Positions 10,401-18,506 of a stretch of DNA of 64,000 nt are shown here, piece after piece. The stretch is from Phycisphaerae bacterium (GTDB lineage Bacteria; Planctomycetota; Phycisphaerae; UBA1845; Fen-1342): the NCBI GenBank assembly GCA_028279405.1, contig JANQNU010000072.1, positions 19,570 to 83,569 of the forward strand, written 5' to 3'. The position numbers and the translations under genes were made by a program. Numbering within the stretch: the stretch's first letter is position 1; the number at the start of each line of letters is the position of its first letter. Under the pieces are notes generated by a model. The model was not told the origin of the DNA, searched no databases, and saw nothing but the letters and a program-made list of their open reading frames with translations.

Positions 10401-13400
10401 GTTCCCGGTTGGCAGACGTTCGTCAGCACCTGGTGGCGCATGCCGACGTCGCGCTGCGTCGGCGCGGGATGTACTACTCCCCGATGCCGGTCGGCGCGGA
10501 TGCATCGGTCGCGTTCGTTTATCCCGGTTCGGGGAGTGACTATCCCGGGATGGGCGCCGCGGTGAGCCGATACTTCCCAGGTATCTTGCGAGCACAGGAT
10601 CTGGAGACGGCTCGGCTGGCAGATCAGTTGCTGCCAGCGTACTACGCGAATGCGTCTACGCGGGGGGACAGCGAGGCGAGTGCGTCGGCGGCGGGCCCGG
10701 CCACGCTCGAGCAGATCCTCGGGCAGGTTGCTCACGGAATCGTGAACACGGACCTCTACCGGGCACTCGGCGTGATGCCGTCGGCCGCGATCGGATACAG
10801 CCTCGGTGAGACGGCGAGCCTCTTCGCGTTGCGCGCCTGGCAGGATTGGGAGGGCATGCTGCATCGGCTGCGGTCGTCGCCGTTGTTCCGGGTCGAACTT
10901 GCAGGGCCGTGCGACGCCGCTCGGCGGGCCTGGAAGCTGCCAGCGGACGAGCCGGTCGACTGGGTCGTGTACGCTGTCAATGCCGATGCGAAGCGGGTTC
11001 GTCGAGCGCTGGCCGCGTTCGAGCGGGCAGCGCTGCTGATCGTCAACGCGCCGGACGAGTGCGTGGTCGGCGGCCAACGGTCGCATGTTCGCCAGGTGCT
11101 CGAGGCGCTCGGCTGCGAGTCGATACCGCTGCATGGCGCGTCGACGGTGCATTGCGCGATTGCCGAGGAAGTGTCGGCGGACTATCTCGAACTACATCGG
11201 TTGCCGGTGACCGCGCCGGCCGATGTTCGTTTCTATTCGGCGGCCGATGCGTCTCCGTATGCGGTAACAACCGAGTCCGCGGCGCGGTCGATCTTTGCCC
11301 AGGCTCGCGATGGGTTTGATTTTCCGCAGGTGATCAACAGCGCCTACGATGACGGGGTGCGCGTTTTTCTCGAATGCGGGCCGGGTGCTTCCTGCACGCG
11401 GATGATTCGCAGGATCCTCGCGGGGCGGCCGCATCTCGCGCATTCGATCTGTCAGCCGAACGAGGATGGGCTGGAGACGATCATCAACACTGCGGCGTTG
11501 CTGGTTGCTGAGCGGGTGATCCCGGATCTGGGCGGTCTCTACGGTGAGGTATCGCATTTAGTCGTAAACGCCGGCGCGCCTGCTCCGACGGGGCACACGG
11601 TCACCGTGCCGATTGGCCGAGCGCCGTTCGCGCCGCCGATGCCCGTCGTACCGACGGCCGTCAGGGATGTTTCACGTGAAACGTCGCAGCCGACGACTGC
11701 GCCTGTGGCCGCGCAGCCCATGTCGGCGTCGCGGTCAGTGGCGGATTCGGCCGCGATTCCAGCGGTTCCGTCGGATCTGCCGCGCGAGGTTGCGTCGGCG
11801 TCGATGGCGGTCTCTGCTGCTCATGATCGTTTCCTGGCGTTCAGTGCGGGCGCGACGGGTACGCTCAGTGACCTGCTCGCGTGGCAGTCGTCGCTGCTCG
11901 AGCAGGCGCTCGGAAGTGAATCGCGTGGGCTCCCTGGTCTCTCGGCGGTAGCGTCGCCGACGACCGTCGCGCGCAACGATGTTTCACGTGAAACGGCGTT
12001 GACGGCCCCTCACGCGCCGCATCATGTTGCGGCCCCCGAGTCGGCGGTGGCGTTCACCCGCGAGCAATGCATGGAGTTCGCCATCGGCAAGGTCGGTAAC
12101 GTGCTTGGTGCGATGTTCGCCGATGTTGATCGCTACCCGGTTCGCGTTCGGCTTCCGGACGAACCGCTGATGTTGGTCGATCGGATCGTGTCGATCACCG
12201 GCGAACCCGGCTCGTTGTCCAGCGGCCAGATCGTTACCGAGCACGATGTTCATCCGGGCGCATGGTACCTCGACAACGACCGTGTGCCGGTGTGTATCTC
12301 AGTCGAGGCCGGCCAAGCGGATCTGTTCCTGTCGAGCTATCTCGGGATCGATCTCGCAGTCCGCGGCACGCGCGCCTACCGTTTGCTCGATGCTACGATT
12401 CAGTTTCATCGTGGCTTGCCGCGCTCAAACGACCTGATTCGCTACGACATCCAGATCGACAAGTTCGTGCGACAAGGGGACGCGTACCTCTTCTTCTTCC
12501 GATTCGAAGGGACGATCGACGGTGCACCGTTCCTGTCGATGACCAACGGCTGTGCCGGGTTCTTCACGACCGAGGAGATCGAACGTTCCGGCGGCATCTT
12601 GCTGGGCCCGGATGAACAGGCGCCGACGCACCGCGACAACATATCCGGCTTTCGGCCGCTGGTCGCGCAGCGACGTGAAGCGTACGACGAAGCCCGAATC
12701 GATGCCTTGCGTCGCGGTGATCTCAGTGCGTGCTTCGGTGCCCCGTTCGATGCGCTTCCGCTACAGCGCCCCGTTCGTCTTCCGGATGGACGAATGCGCC
12801 TGCTGCACCGGGTCATCGATCTCGATCCTGCGGGCGGGCCGTTCGGCCTCGGTCGAATCCGGGCGGAAGCCGACATTCATCCCGATGACTGGTTCCTGAC
12901 GTGTCACTTCGTCGACGACATGGTCATGCCGGGCACACTGATGTACGAGTGTTGCGCTCATACGTTGCGCGTGCTGCTGCTTCGACTGGGCTGGGTCGCG
13001 GAACATGATCAGGTAGCTTATGAGCCCGTGGTCGGCGTGCCGGCGAAGCTCAAGTGTCGCGGTCCGGTGACGCGTGACACGCGTGTCGTTACCTATCAGG
13101 TGGACGTGAAGGAAATCGGCTATCGGCCGGAGCCGTACGTGATCGCGGACGCGCTCATGCTGGCCGACGGTCGGCCGATCGTGACGTTCACCGATATGTC
13201 GATGCAACTCACCGGCATGACGCGCGAGATGATCGAGTCCGTGTGGAACGCGACGGACGTTTCGAACACTGGCGGGCAAGCCGCCAGTGCCACCCAAACA
13301 GGGCAAGCCGCCGGTGCCACCCAGCAGGTGTCGCCGATCGGTGACGTCGCGGTGTCGGCGGGCGCGCTGCCGGGCTTGTACACGTTTGAACAGATTCGTG

Positions 13401-14590
13401 CTTTTGCGAACGGCCGACCATCGGACGCGTTCGGTGCCCCGTATTCGGTCTTCGATACGGATCGGCGAATCGCTCGGCTGCCGGGTCCGCCGTACCAGTT
13501 CCTGGACCGCATCACGCGGATCGATGGTTGTCAGCCATTCGTACTGGAAGCGACCGGCTGGATCGAAGGGCAGTATGACGTGCCGCGCGATGCGTGGTAC
13601 TTCGCCGCCAATCGGCAAGCGTCGATGCCGTTCGCCGTACTGCTGGAGGTGGCGTTGCAGCCGTGCGGGTGGCTGGCGGCGTATCTCGGGTCGGCGCTGC
13701 GGAGCGGTGAGGATCTTTCGTTCCGCAATCTCGGCGGATCGGCCACCCAGTTGGCTGAGGTGTTCGCGGATGTCGGAACGCTGACGACCCGCGTGCGGCT
13801 GACCAGCGTTGCAGAGGCCGGGGGAATGATCATCCAGAAGTTCGACATGCAGGTGTGGGCCGGCGCGAATTGCGTGTATGACGGCGATACCAGCTTCGGA
13901 TTCTTCACATCCGCAGCACTTGCGGATCAGGTCGGGATTCGCGGAGCGTCCGACCGCGCATATGTGCCGAATGCGGACGAGTTGGATCGAGCGCAATCGT
14001 TCGCGCTGCCCGACGATCCACCGTGGACGCCGAGTGATGCCGGCGGCGAACCGACCCCGACAACTAACGACGTGACGGCGCGTGTCACGTCGGCCGTTAC
14101 CCTGTCGACACCGGCGCATCTGAGCGGCGCGGCGCAACAGCAGATGCCGACGCGGGCGTTTCGCATGGTCGATCAGGTCGATCTGTGGATTCCGGACGGC
14201 GGACCGCAGGGGCTGGGTTTCATTCGTGGCAGCAAATCCGTGCGGCCGGAAGAGTGGTTCTTCCAGGCGCATTTCTACCAGGATCCGGTCTGTCCCGGTT
14301 CGCTCGGGCTCGAGTCGCTGCTTCAGTTGTTGAAGGTGGTCGCGTTGCACCGGTGGGGGGGGCATGCTTCGGAGACGCACCGGTTCGAGCCGATACGCTT
14401 GTTCGCGCCCCATACGTGGATCTACCGCGGGCAGATCATTCCGGCGAACTTGCGGGTCGAGGTCGACGCATCGATCACGCGCATCGACGACGGGCCGGTG
14501 CCGACGATCGTGGCTGACGGGTTCCTGCGGGTCGACGGCAAGTATATCTATGAGATGACGGACTTTGGCGTGCGGATGGTTCCACGATAG
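7439..14590 (+). CDS. pfaC: PfaC-like PUFA synthase subunit with fused AT: KS-CLF-AT-DH-DH
   Basis: Protein of 2383 residues. KS about 10-430 (DAACASS, Cys201; CHGTGTPLGD; GHLLTAAGI). Chain-length factor about 500-930: the nucleophile elbow reads GVSSEETS, placing Glu695 where a KS has Cys, as in Pfa CLFs. Acyltransferase about 1015-1330 (YPGSGSDYPG, GYSLGE with Ser1121), a PfaB-like activity fused here. Four hotdog folds follow, forming two FabA-like double-hotdog dehydratases: about 1557-1720 and 1777-1930 (CHFVDDMVMPGTL, His1823), then 1984-2170 and 2237-2380 (AHFYQDPVCPGSL, His2278). In each pair the first fold lacks the HF motif. Order resembles myxobacterial Pfa3 but there is no C-terminal acylglycerolphosphate acyltransferase. 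The linkers carry two parS sites (residues 1409-1415 and 1513-1519) and a palindromic repeat (about 1942-1963). The stop TAG is immediately followed by the oleA ATG. Confidence 0.93.
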   Translation: MGNGSRSETAFSPIAIVGAAGVYPGAADYAAFGDLVLRGSDVVRDVPAERWIVDPSAGVSDALQPDMAYARRACFIDEFRCDPRGLEIDPELLVQLDPVFQLVLHAGRDALDAARQSSLDRDRVGVALAAIALPTDGSSAITREILGRDFQRRLLGPGVSGSALLASRTHPLNSRVVGMPAGLLARALGLNAGSFTLDAACASSLYAIKLACDALQSGRADAMLAGGVSRPESLYTQVGFSQLRALSRNGVCRPFDADADGLIVGEGAGFVVLKRLDDALANDDRILAVIRGIGLSNDLAGSLIAADSEGQLRAMRDAYRVAGWRPSDVDLIECHGTGTPLGDAVEFRSLRTLWGDSGWERGQCAIGSVKSQIGHLLTAAGIAAVHKVLQAFDRATVPPTANFVRPNPEIELDASPFHVPQAPRAWERRDAALPRRAAVSAFGFGGINAHLLLEEPGTDLAAPRLSDQDRPESRRQTHTLPPQAKSAPSRAPSHAEPIAIVGLAAQLGPHATPDALRRVLYSGTVPAQSNAARRWQGISPETVVHGRAGPSECAAIDALEVPVGRFRISPNEIPQTLPQQLLALQVVADALADAGSESTGPETRSGAFVGMGLDLNTSNYHLRWVMPRLARDWIGQLGLSLSDAEFDEWVAQLRDAVGPALNAPRVLGNLGGMIASRIAREFQFGGASFGVSSEETSGLRAADIALNALRTHELDRAVVCATDLSADVRNVICTAQMSDRGPNQYAVGEGAVALVLKRLVDAERDDDRIHAVMADVVMGSERAPLEDESAMGADLLIVDGPVAETPGLSAPITFRPASVIGDCGAVSGLAAMFAGALCLADQTVPVAGVGPRHWVRNRADGPRRTLVRSQGLDGTCATAVLVEYEPTDIDGPAKPIIGARARETSGTSDAHQLSHVAEARPIAAFAVLGADPAELGAGFDGLEALVARSSSASIERLAAEWHAMTRSADRSDTLRAASLVAPDVATLRSRLADVRQHLVAHADVALRRRGMYYSPMPVGADASVAFVYPGSGSDYPGMGAAVSRYFPGILRAQDLETARLADQLLPAYYANASTRGDSEASASAAGPATLEQILGQVAHGIVNTDLYRALGVMPSAAIGYSLGETASLFALRAWQDWEGMLHRLRSSPLFRVELAGPCDAARRAWKLPADEPVDWVVYAVNADAKRVRRALAAFERAALLIVNAPDECVVGGQRSHVRQVLEALGCESIPLHGASTVHCAIAEEVSADYLELHRLPVTAPADVRFYSAADASPYAVTTESAARSIFAQARDGFDFPQVINSAYDDGVRVFLECGPGASCTRMIRRILAGRPHLAHSICQPNEDGLETIINTAALLVAERVIPDLGGLYGEVSHLVVNAGAPAPTGHTVTVPIGRAPFAPPMPVVPTAVRDVSRETSQPTTAPVAAQPMSASRSVADSAAIPAVPSDLPREVASASMAVSAAHDRFLAFSAGATGTLSDLLAWQSSLLEQALGSESRGLPGLSAVASPTTVARNDVSRETALTAPHAPHHVAAPESAVAFTREQCMEFAIGKVGNVLGAMFADVDRYPVRVRLPDEPLMLVDRIVSITGEPGSLSSGQIVTEHDVHPGAWYLDNDRVPVCISVEAGQADLFLSSYLGIDLAVRGTRAYRLLDATIQFHRGLPRSNDLIRYDIQIDKFVRQGDAYLFFFRFEGTIDGAPFLSMTNGCAGFFTTEEIERSGGILLGPDEQAPTHRDNISGFRPLVAQRREAYDEARIDALRRGDLSACFGAPFDALPLQRPVRLPDGRMRLLHRVIDLDPAGGPFGLGRIRAEADIHPDDWFLTCHFVDDMVMPGTLMYECCAHTLRVLLLRLGWVAEHDQVAYEPVVGVPAKLKCRGPVTRDTRVVTYQVDVKEIGYRPEPYVIADALMLADGRPIVTFTDMSMQLTGMTREMIESVWNATDVSNTGGQAASATQTGQAAGATQQVSPIGDVAVSAGALPGLYTFEQIRAFANGRPSDAFGAPYSVFDTDRRIARLPGPPYQFLDRITRIDGCQPFVLEATGWIEGQYDVPRDAWYFAANRQASMPFAVLLEVALQPCGWLAAYLGSALRSGEDLSFRNLGGSATQLAEVFADVGTLTTRVRLTSVAEAGGMIIQKFDMQVWAGANCVYDGDTSFGFFTSAALADQVGIRGASDRAYVPNADELDRAQSFALPDDPPWTPSDAGGEPTPTTNDVTARVTSAVTLSTPAHLSGAAQQQMPTRAFRMVDQVDLWIPDGGPQGLGFIRGSKSVRPEEWFFQAHFYQDPVCPGSLGLESLLQLLKVVALHRWGGHASETHRFEPIRLFAPHTWIYRGQIIPANLRVEVDASITRIDDGPVPTIVADGFLRVDGKYIYEMTDFGVRMVPR
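11668..11683. promoter_or_regulatory. Candidate ParB-binding parS site 1, inside pfaC
   Basis: The sequence reads TGTTTCACGTGAAACG. The widely conserved bacterial chromosomal parS consensus is TGTTNCACGTGAAACA, so 15 of 16 bases agree, including the full central TTTCACGTGAAA palindrome. It encodes Val-Ser-Arg-Glu-Thr in the low-constraint linker between the AT and the first dehydratase of the PfaC-like protein. A second, identical 16-mer lies 312 bp downstream. No parA/parB gene is in the window. Confidence 0.75.
11980..11995. promoter_or_regulatory. Candidate ParB-binding parS site 2, inside pfaC
   Basis: Identical 16-mer to the site at 11668 (TGTTTCACGTGAAACG), same orientation, in frame (312 bp = 104 codons apart), again encoding Asp-Val-Ser-Arg-Glu-Thr in linker sequence before the first dehydratase fold. 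Chromosomal parS sites usually come as a few copies near the replication origin and are often inside genes, so the pair suggests this locus is origin-proximal. That placement is inference. Confidence 0.75.
13264..13325 (+). repeat. Palindromic repeat copy embedded in the pfaC coding sequence
   Basis: Arms CACTGGCGG and CCGCCAGTG separated by a 5-nt loop (13267-13289), followed by GCCACCC and then a second half-copy ending GCCGCCGGTGCCACCC. The same element occurs intergenically at 26909, 40301, 40401 and 63766, and TTCGAACACTGGCGG is shared with the copy at 26904. It keeps the reading frame and encodes a Gly/Ala/Gln/Thr-rich stretch between the first and second dehydratase pairs of the PfaC-like protein. 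Confidence 0.85.
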
Positions 14591-15631
14591 ATGCAGTTTA
14601 CGCGAACGTACATCGAATCGATCGGCTACGATCTGGCGCCGCATACGGTCACCTCCGTCGAGTTGGAGGAGCGGATCGCGTCGGTGCTGGAGCGACTCCG
14701 AATCCCGCGGGGACAGCTCGAAGCGCTCACGGGAATTCGCGAGCGCCGGTGGTGGAGTCCCGGCCAGAGCATGCACGAGCCGGCGGCGCGTGCGGGGCGC
14801 CGGGCGCTCCAGGAGGCCGGTATCGCGCCGAACGCGCTGGGCATGCTGATTTACGCCGGGGTTTGCCGGGACAACCTGGAACCGGCCACCGCGTGCGCTG
14901 TCGCGGATGCGTTAGATGTACCGAGCGATTGTCGCGTGTTCGACATCTCGAACGCGTGTCTCGGGGTGATGAACGGCATTGTCCAGGTGGCCACGGCGAT
15001 CGAGTTGGGGCATGTTCGAGCGGGACTGGTCGTGTCGTGCGAGTCGGCGCGGCAAATCGTCGACCTGATGATCGATCGGCTGCTACACGAACCGAGCATG
15101 GAGCGCTTCAAGACGACGCTGGCGACGCTCACCGGCGGGTCGGGTGCGATTGGCGTGCTGGTTGTCGACGAGTCGCTTAGCACGCGCGGCCATCGGCTGC
15201 TCGGCGGCGTGCTCCGCAACAGCGTTCGGCATCATCGCTTGTGTCGTTGGGGGCCCGACAGTGGGGTCCCGACCAGCGGTCCACAGATCATGGAAACGCA
15301 CGCGATCGGCGTGCTCGAGCACGGTGTCGAACTGGGCATCGAAACCTGGAACGCTTTTCGACCGGCTGTCGAGTGGCCTGCGGATGCTCCTGACAAAGTC
15401 ATCTGCCATCAGGTCGGGTCGGCGAACCGAGACGCGATTCTGCGCGCGATCCAGATACCCGTCGAGCGCGATTTCTCGACCTATCCGTACCTTGGCAACA
15501 TCGGCACAGTATCGCTACCGATCTCGGCTGCGATTGCGGAGCAGCGCGGGTTCCTGCAACAGGGTGACCGTGTCGGAATGCTCGGCATCGGCAGCGGTCT
15601 TAACTGCATCATGCTCGGTGTCGAATGGTGA
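14591..15631 (+). CDS. oleA: OleA, thiolase-fold head-to-head acyl condensing enzyme
   Basis: 346 residues, FabH/thiolase superfamily. Family role: OleA joins two fatty acyl-CoA chains by non-decarboxylative Claisen condensation to a 2-alkyl-3-ketoacyl product, the first step of long-chain olefin synthesis. Visible catalytic residues are Cys123 in SNACLGVMNG, His273 in CHQVGSANRD and Asn303 in YPYLGNIGTVSLP, the expected Cys-His-Asn triad. GIRERRWW near residue 55 is also typical of OleA. The start abuts the pfaC stop with no spacer, so translation is probably coupled to the PUFA synthase. Neighbours oleB, oleC and oleD confirm the assignment over a housekeeping FabH. The acyl substrate is not visible in the sequence; the operon suggests the PUFA synthase product. 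Confidence 0.93.
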   Translation: MQFTRTYIESIGYDLAPHTVTSVELEERIASVLERLRIPRGQLEALTGIRERRWWSPGQSMHEPAARAGRRALQEAGIAPNALGMLIYAGVCRDNLEPATACAVADALDVPSDCRVFDISNACLGVMNGIVQVATAIELGHVRAGLVVSCESARQIVDLMIDRLLHEPSMERFKTTLATLTGGSGAIGVLVVDESLSTRGHRLLGGVLRNSVRHHRLCRWGPDSGVPTSGPQIMETHAIGVLEHGVELGIETWNAFRPAVEWPADAPDKVICHQVGSANRDAILRAIQIPVERDFSTYPYLGNIGTVSLPISAAIAEQRGFLQQGDRVGMLGIGSGLNCIMLGVEW

Positions 15632-15675
15632 ATGTAAGATAGGCAGGTCGCGCGTGGCTCGGACGACCAGGTGAA

Positions 15676-16707
15676 ATGCAAGTGAACGACGAACTACTTC
15701 GCAAACACTTCGACTTCAAGCGGAACTGGCTTACGCTACCGGAGCCGGCATCGGCGGGAAATCCGCGCGGCGACACGGTGTCAAAGGACCGATCGTCGTT
15801 GAGAATGCACTATGTTGACGAGGGTGTCGGCGCGCCGGTGATCTGCGTGCACGGCAATCCGACCTGGTCGTTCTACTACCGCGACGTGATCAACGCGCTG
15901 CGCGCGACCCACCGAGTCATCGCGCCCGATCACATTGGCTGCGGGCTGTCCGACAAGCCGGACGACACGCGGTATTCGTACACACTGGCGCAGCGTGTGG
16001 CCGATCTGGAGGCGCTGCTCGACCACCTGGAGCTGCACGAAAACCTGAGCTTCGTCGTTCACGATTGGGGTGGGATGATCGGTTTGGCCGCCGCGCTCCG
16101 CAGGCGGTCGGCAGTGGCGCGGGTGGTCGTGCTCAACACGGCGGCGTTCCGTAATCCGAAGGGGCTCCGCTTGCCGTGGCCGCTCTGGTTCGTGCGGAAC
16201 GTCCCGTGGCTGGCGAACCCGATGATTCTCGGCGGAAACGCGTTCGTGCGCGGGACGTTGCGGTACGGTGCACGACGTCCACTGGGGGCCGAGATCGCTG
16301 CGTGCTATCGGTTGCCGTACGATTCGTGGGCGAACCGACGCGCGACGTTGCGTTTCGTACAGGACATCCCGATCGTGTCGACCGATGCGAGTTACTCGCT
16401 GGTGCAATGGACCGACGAACAGCTGGATGCGCTGCGAGCAGTTCCAATGCTCGTGTGCTGGGGACGGCGCGACTTCGTCTTCGACGATGCGTTCCTCGCG
16501 GAATGGCGCACGCGGATGCCGCATGCGGACGTGCATGCATTTCCGGACGCGGGCCACCTGGTGCTGGAGGACGCGCGTGAACAGGCGATTCCGCTCATCA
16601 GCGCGTTTGTTCGGGATGCGCGGCCGGCCGTCGTCGCCAAATCGGTGGCGCCGATCGGCGAGCGCTCGACGAACACGGATCAAGCAGTCAGGCAGCACGT
16701 AAGATGA
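15676..16707 (+). CDS. oleB: OleB, alpha/beta-hydrolase beta-lactone decarboxylase
   Basis: 343 residues, haloalkane-dehalogenase-like alpha/beta hydrolase. Family role: in the Ole pathway OleB decarboxylates the cis-beta-lactone made by OleC to give the cis-olefin. Seen: oxyanion motif HGNPTWSF, nucleophile elbow VVHDWGGMIG with Asp130 (Asp rather than Ser, as in dehalogenases and OleB), and catalytic His294 in DAGHLVLED. Taken alone the sequence could be called haloalkane dehalogenase; the flanking oleA and oleC make OleB much more likely. It starts 44 nt after oleA and its TGA overlaps the oleC ATG by 4 nt (ATGA). It is a separate polypeptide, not an OleB-OleC fusion. Confidence 0.9.
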   Translation: MQVNDELLRKHFDFKRNWLTLPEPASAGNPRGDTVSKDRSSLRMHYVDEGVGAPVICVHGNPTWSFYYRDVINALRATHRVIAPDHIGCGLSDKPDDTRYSYTLAQRVADLEALLDHLELHENLSFVVHDWGGMIGLAAALRRRSAVARVVVLNTAAFRNPKGLRLPWPLWFVRNVPWLANPMILGGNAFVRGTLRYGARRPLGAEIAACYRLPYDSWANRRATLRFVQDIPIVSTDASYSLVQWTDEQLDALRAVPMLVCWGRRDFVFDDAFLAEWRTRMPHADVHAFPDAGHLVLEDAREQAIPLISAFVRDARPAVVAKSVAPIGERSTNTDQAVRQHVR

Positions 16708-18506
16708 ACACGGTTCAGTCAACGGCAGCGGGCGCTGCATCGACGGCGACCGTCGACCGGCGTACAGCGTGCGTCAACATCGCGGATCGGCTGCGCGAGA
16801 TGGCGTCCCGTTATCCGGGCAAGCCGGCCGTGGTCATGGCCGACGGGCGGGGATCGACCGGTGCAATGACGTTCAGTGGCCTGCAAGGTGAGGTCGAAGT
16901 TCTTGCCCGCGGACTGTCGCGTGCTGGAGTGCGGCGCGGTATGCGGACGATCCTGTTCGTCAAGCCGGGGCCGGAGTTCTTCGCGTTGACGTTTGCGCTC
17001 TTTCGAATCGGTGCGGTTCCGGTGCTGATCGATCCGGGGATCGGACGACAGCAGATGAGCCGCTGTTTGCGCGAGGTCGACGCGCAGGCATTCATCGGTA
17101 TCCCGTTGGCGCATGTCTTTCGGTTGCTTTACAAGCGCCTGTTCGCGAAGCTGGAGGTCGTGGTCACGGTCGGTCGGCGCTGGTGCTGGGGCGGGCTGAA
17201 CCTGGCTCGTGTTCGGGCGCTGGGCGTTTCAGGGGCAGACGCCGCTGATGACACAGTGGAAACGGACGCTGACGATCCGGCAGCGATTCTCTTCACCAGC
17301 GGAAGCACGGGCCCTGCGAAGGGCGTGGTCTATACGCACGGTATATTCGACGCGCAGGTCGACTATCTGCAGTCGCACTACGGTTACGGCCCGGAGGAGG
17401 TTGACCTGCCGACGTTCCCGCTTTTTGCGCTGTTCGACGCCGCGCTGGGGATGACAGCGGTGATTCCGCGGATGGACTTCACGCGACCGGGCGCGGTTGA
17501 CCCACGGCGGATCGTGGCGGCAATCGAGGCGCATGGCTGCACGCACATGTTCGGCTCCCCGGCGCTGCTCAAGCGTGTAGCGGCGCATGGCGTCGAGCGC
17601 CACGTTCGTTGTACGTCGATCAAACGCGTGATCACCGCAGGTGCACCGATCCCGCCAAGCGTCCTGGGCGACATGCATCGGATTATCGCTGAGGATGGAG
17701 AGGTGTTTACGCCGTACGGTGCGACGGAGTCGTTGCCGGTATGTTCGATCGGCAGTCGGGAGATCCTGCGCGAGACAGCCGAGCGGACGGAACAGGGGGC
17801 CGGCACCTGCGTCGGTCGACCGCTCGCGGGGATCGACGTGCGGATCATCCCGATCTCGGACACACCGATCGGCGCGTGGTCTGACGACTTGTCGCTCCCG
17901 AGCGGCGAAATCGGCGAAGTGGCCGTGCGTGGCCCGATCGTGACGCGCGAATACTGGAACAATGCCTCGGCGACGGATCACGCGAAGATTCGCGATGACA
18001 ATCAGATCTGGCATCGGATGGGCGATCTTGGCTGGCTGGACGGAGCGGGTCGGTTGTGGTTCTGTGGTCGCAAGGCACACCGCGTCGTCGTCGGTGCCGC
18101 TGAAACAGTGGGACCAGTGACGGGCGGAGTCGCAGACGATGCGGGTGGTACGTCCGTGCCGGCGACGAAGTACGCGGATCGGGTGTTGTTTACCGTGCCG
18201 TGCGAGGCGATCTTCAATCAGCACCCGGCGGTGGCCCGATCGGCACTGGTCGGCGTGCCGGCGGGAAACAGCTCGTCCCAAGTCGCGGTGATCTGCGTCG
18301 AACTTACGGAGCAACATCGAAGCTTCGATCGCGAACAGTTACGGTCGGAGTTGCTGAAACGGGCGGCGCAACATCCGCACACGCGCCCGATCCGACACGT
18401 GCTCGTTCACCCACGGTTTCCCGTGGACGTCCGGCACAACGCGAAGATCTTCCGCGAGAAGCTCGCTGTCTGGGCGACGCGCAGCCTCGGAAGCGTCGGC
18501 TCATGA
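16704..18506 (+). CDS. oleC: OleC, beta-lactone synthetase (ANL superfamily)
   Basis: 600 residues, AMP-forming acyl-CoA synthetase-like enzyme. Family role: OleC uses ATP to close a 2-alkyl-3-hydroxy acid into a beta-lactone. Seen: P-loop-like motif FTSGSTGPAKG near residues 196-206, ITAGAPIPP, the A5-type motif VFTPYGATES, and a C-terminal hinge/domain with WHRMGDLGWLDGAGRLWFCGRKAHRV ending in a FPVDVRHNAKIFREKLA stretch with the late Lys. Overlaps oleB and oleD by 4 nt on either side. A generic fatty acyl-AMP ligase is the alternative on domain grounds, but gene order argues for OleC. Confidence 0.92.
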   Translation: MNTVQSTAAGAASTATVDRRTACVNIADRLREMASRYPGKPAVVMADGRGSTGAMTFSGLQGEVEVLARGLSRAGVRRGMRTILFVKPGPEFFALTFALFRIGAVPVLIDPGIGRQQMSRCLREVDAQAFIGIPLAHVFRLLYKRLFAKLEVVVTVGRRWCWGGLNLARVRALGVSGADAADDTVETDADDPAAILFTSGSTGPAKGVVYTHGIFDAQVDYLQSHYGYGPEEVDLPTFPLFALFDAALGMTAVIPRMDFTRPGAVDPRRIVAAIEAHGCTHMFGSPALLKRVAAHGVERHVRCTSIKRVITAGAPIPPSVLGDMHRIIAEDGEVFTPYGATESLPVCSIGSREILRETAERTEQGAGTCVGRPLAGIDVRIIPISDTPIGAWSDDLSLPSGEIGEVAVRGPIVTREYWNNASATDHAKIRDDNQIWHRMGDLGWLDGAGRLWFCGRKAHRVVVGAAETVGPVTGGVADDAGGTSVPATKYADRVLFTVPCEAIFNQHPAVARSALVGVPAGNSSSQVAVICVELTEQHRSFDREQLRSELLKRAAQHPHTRPIRHVLVHPRFPVDVRHNAKIFREKLAVWATRSLGSVGS

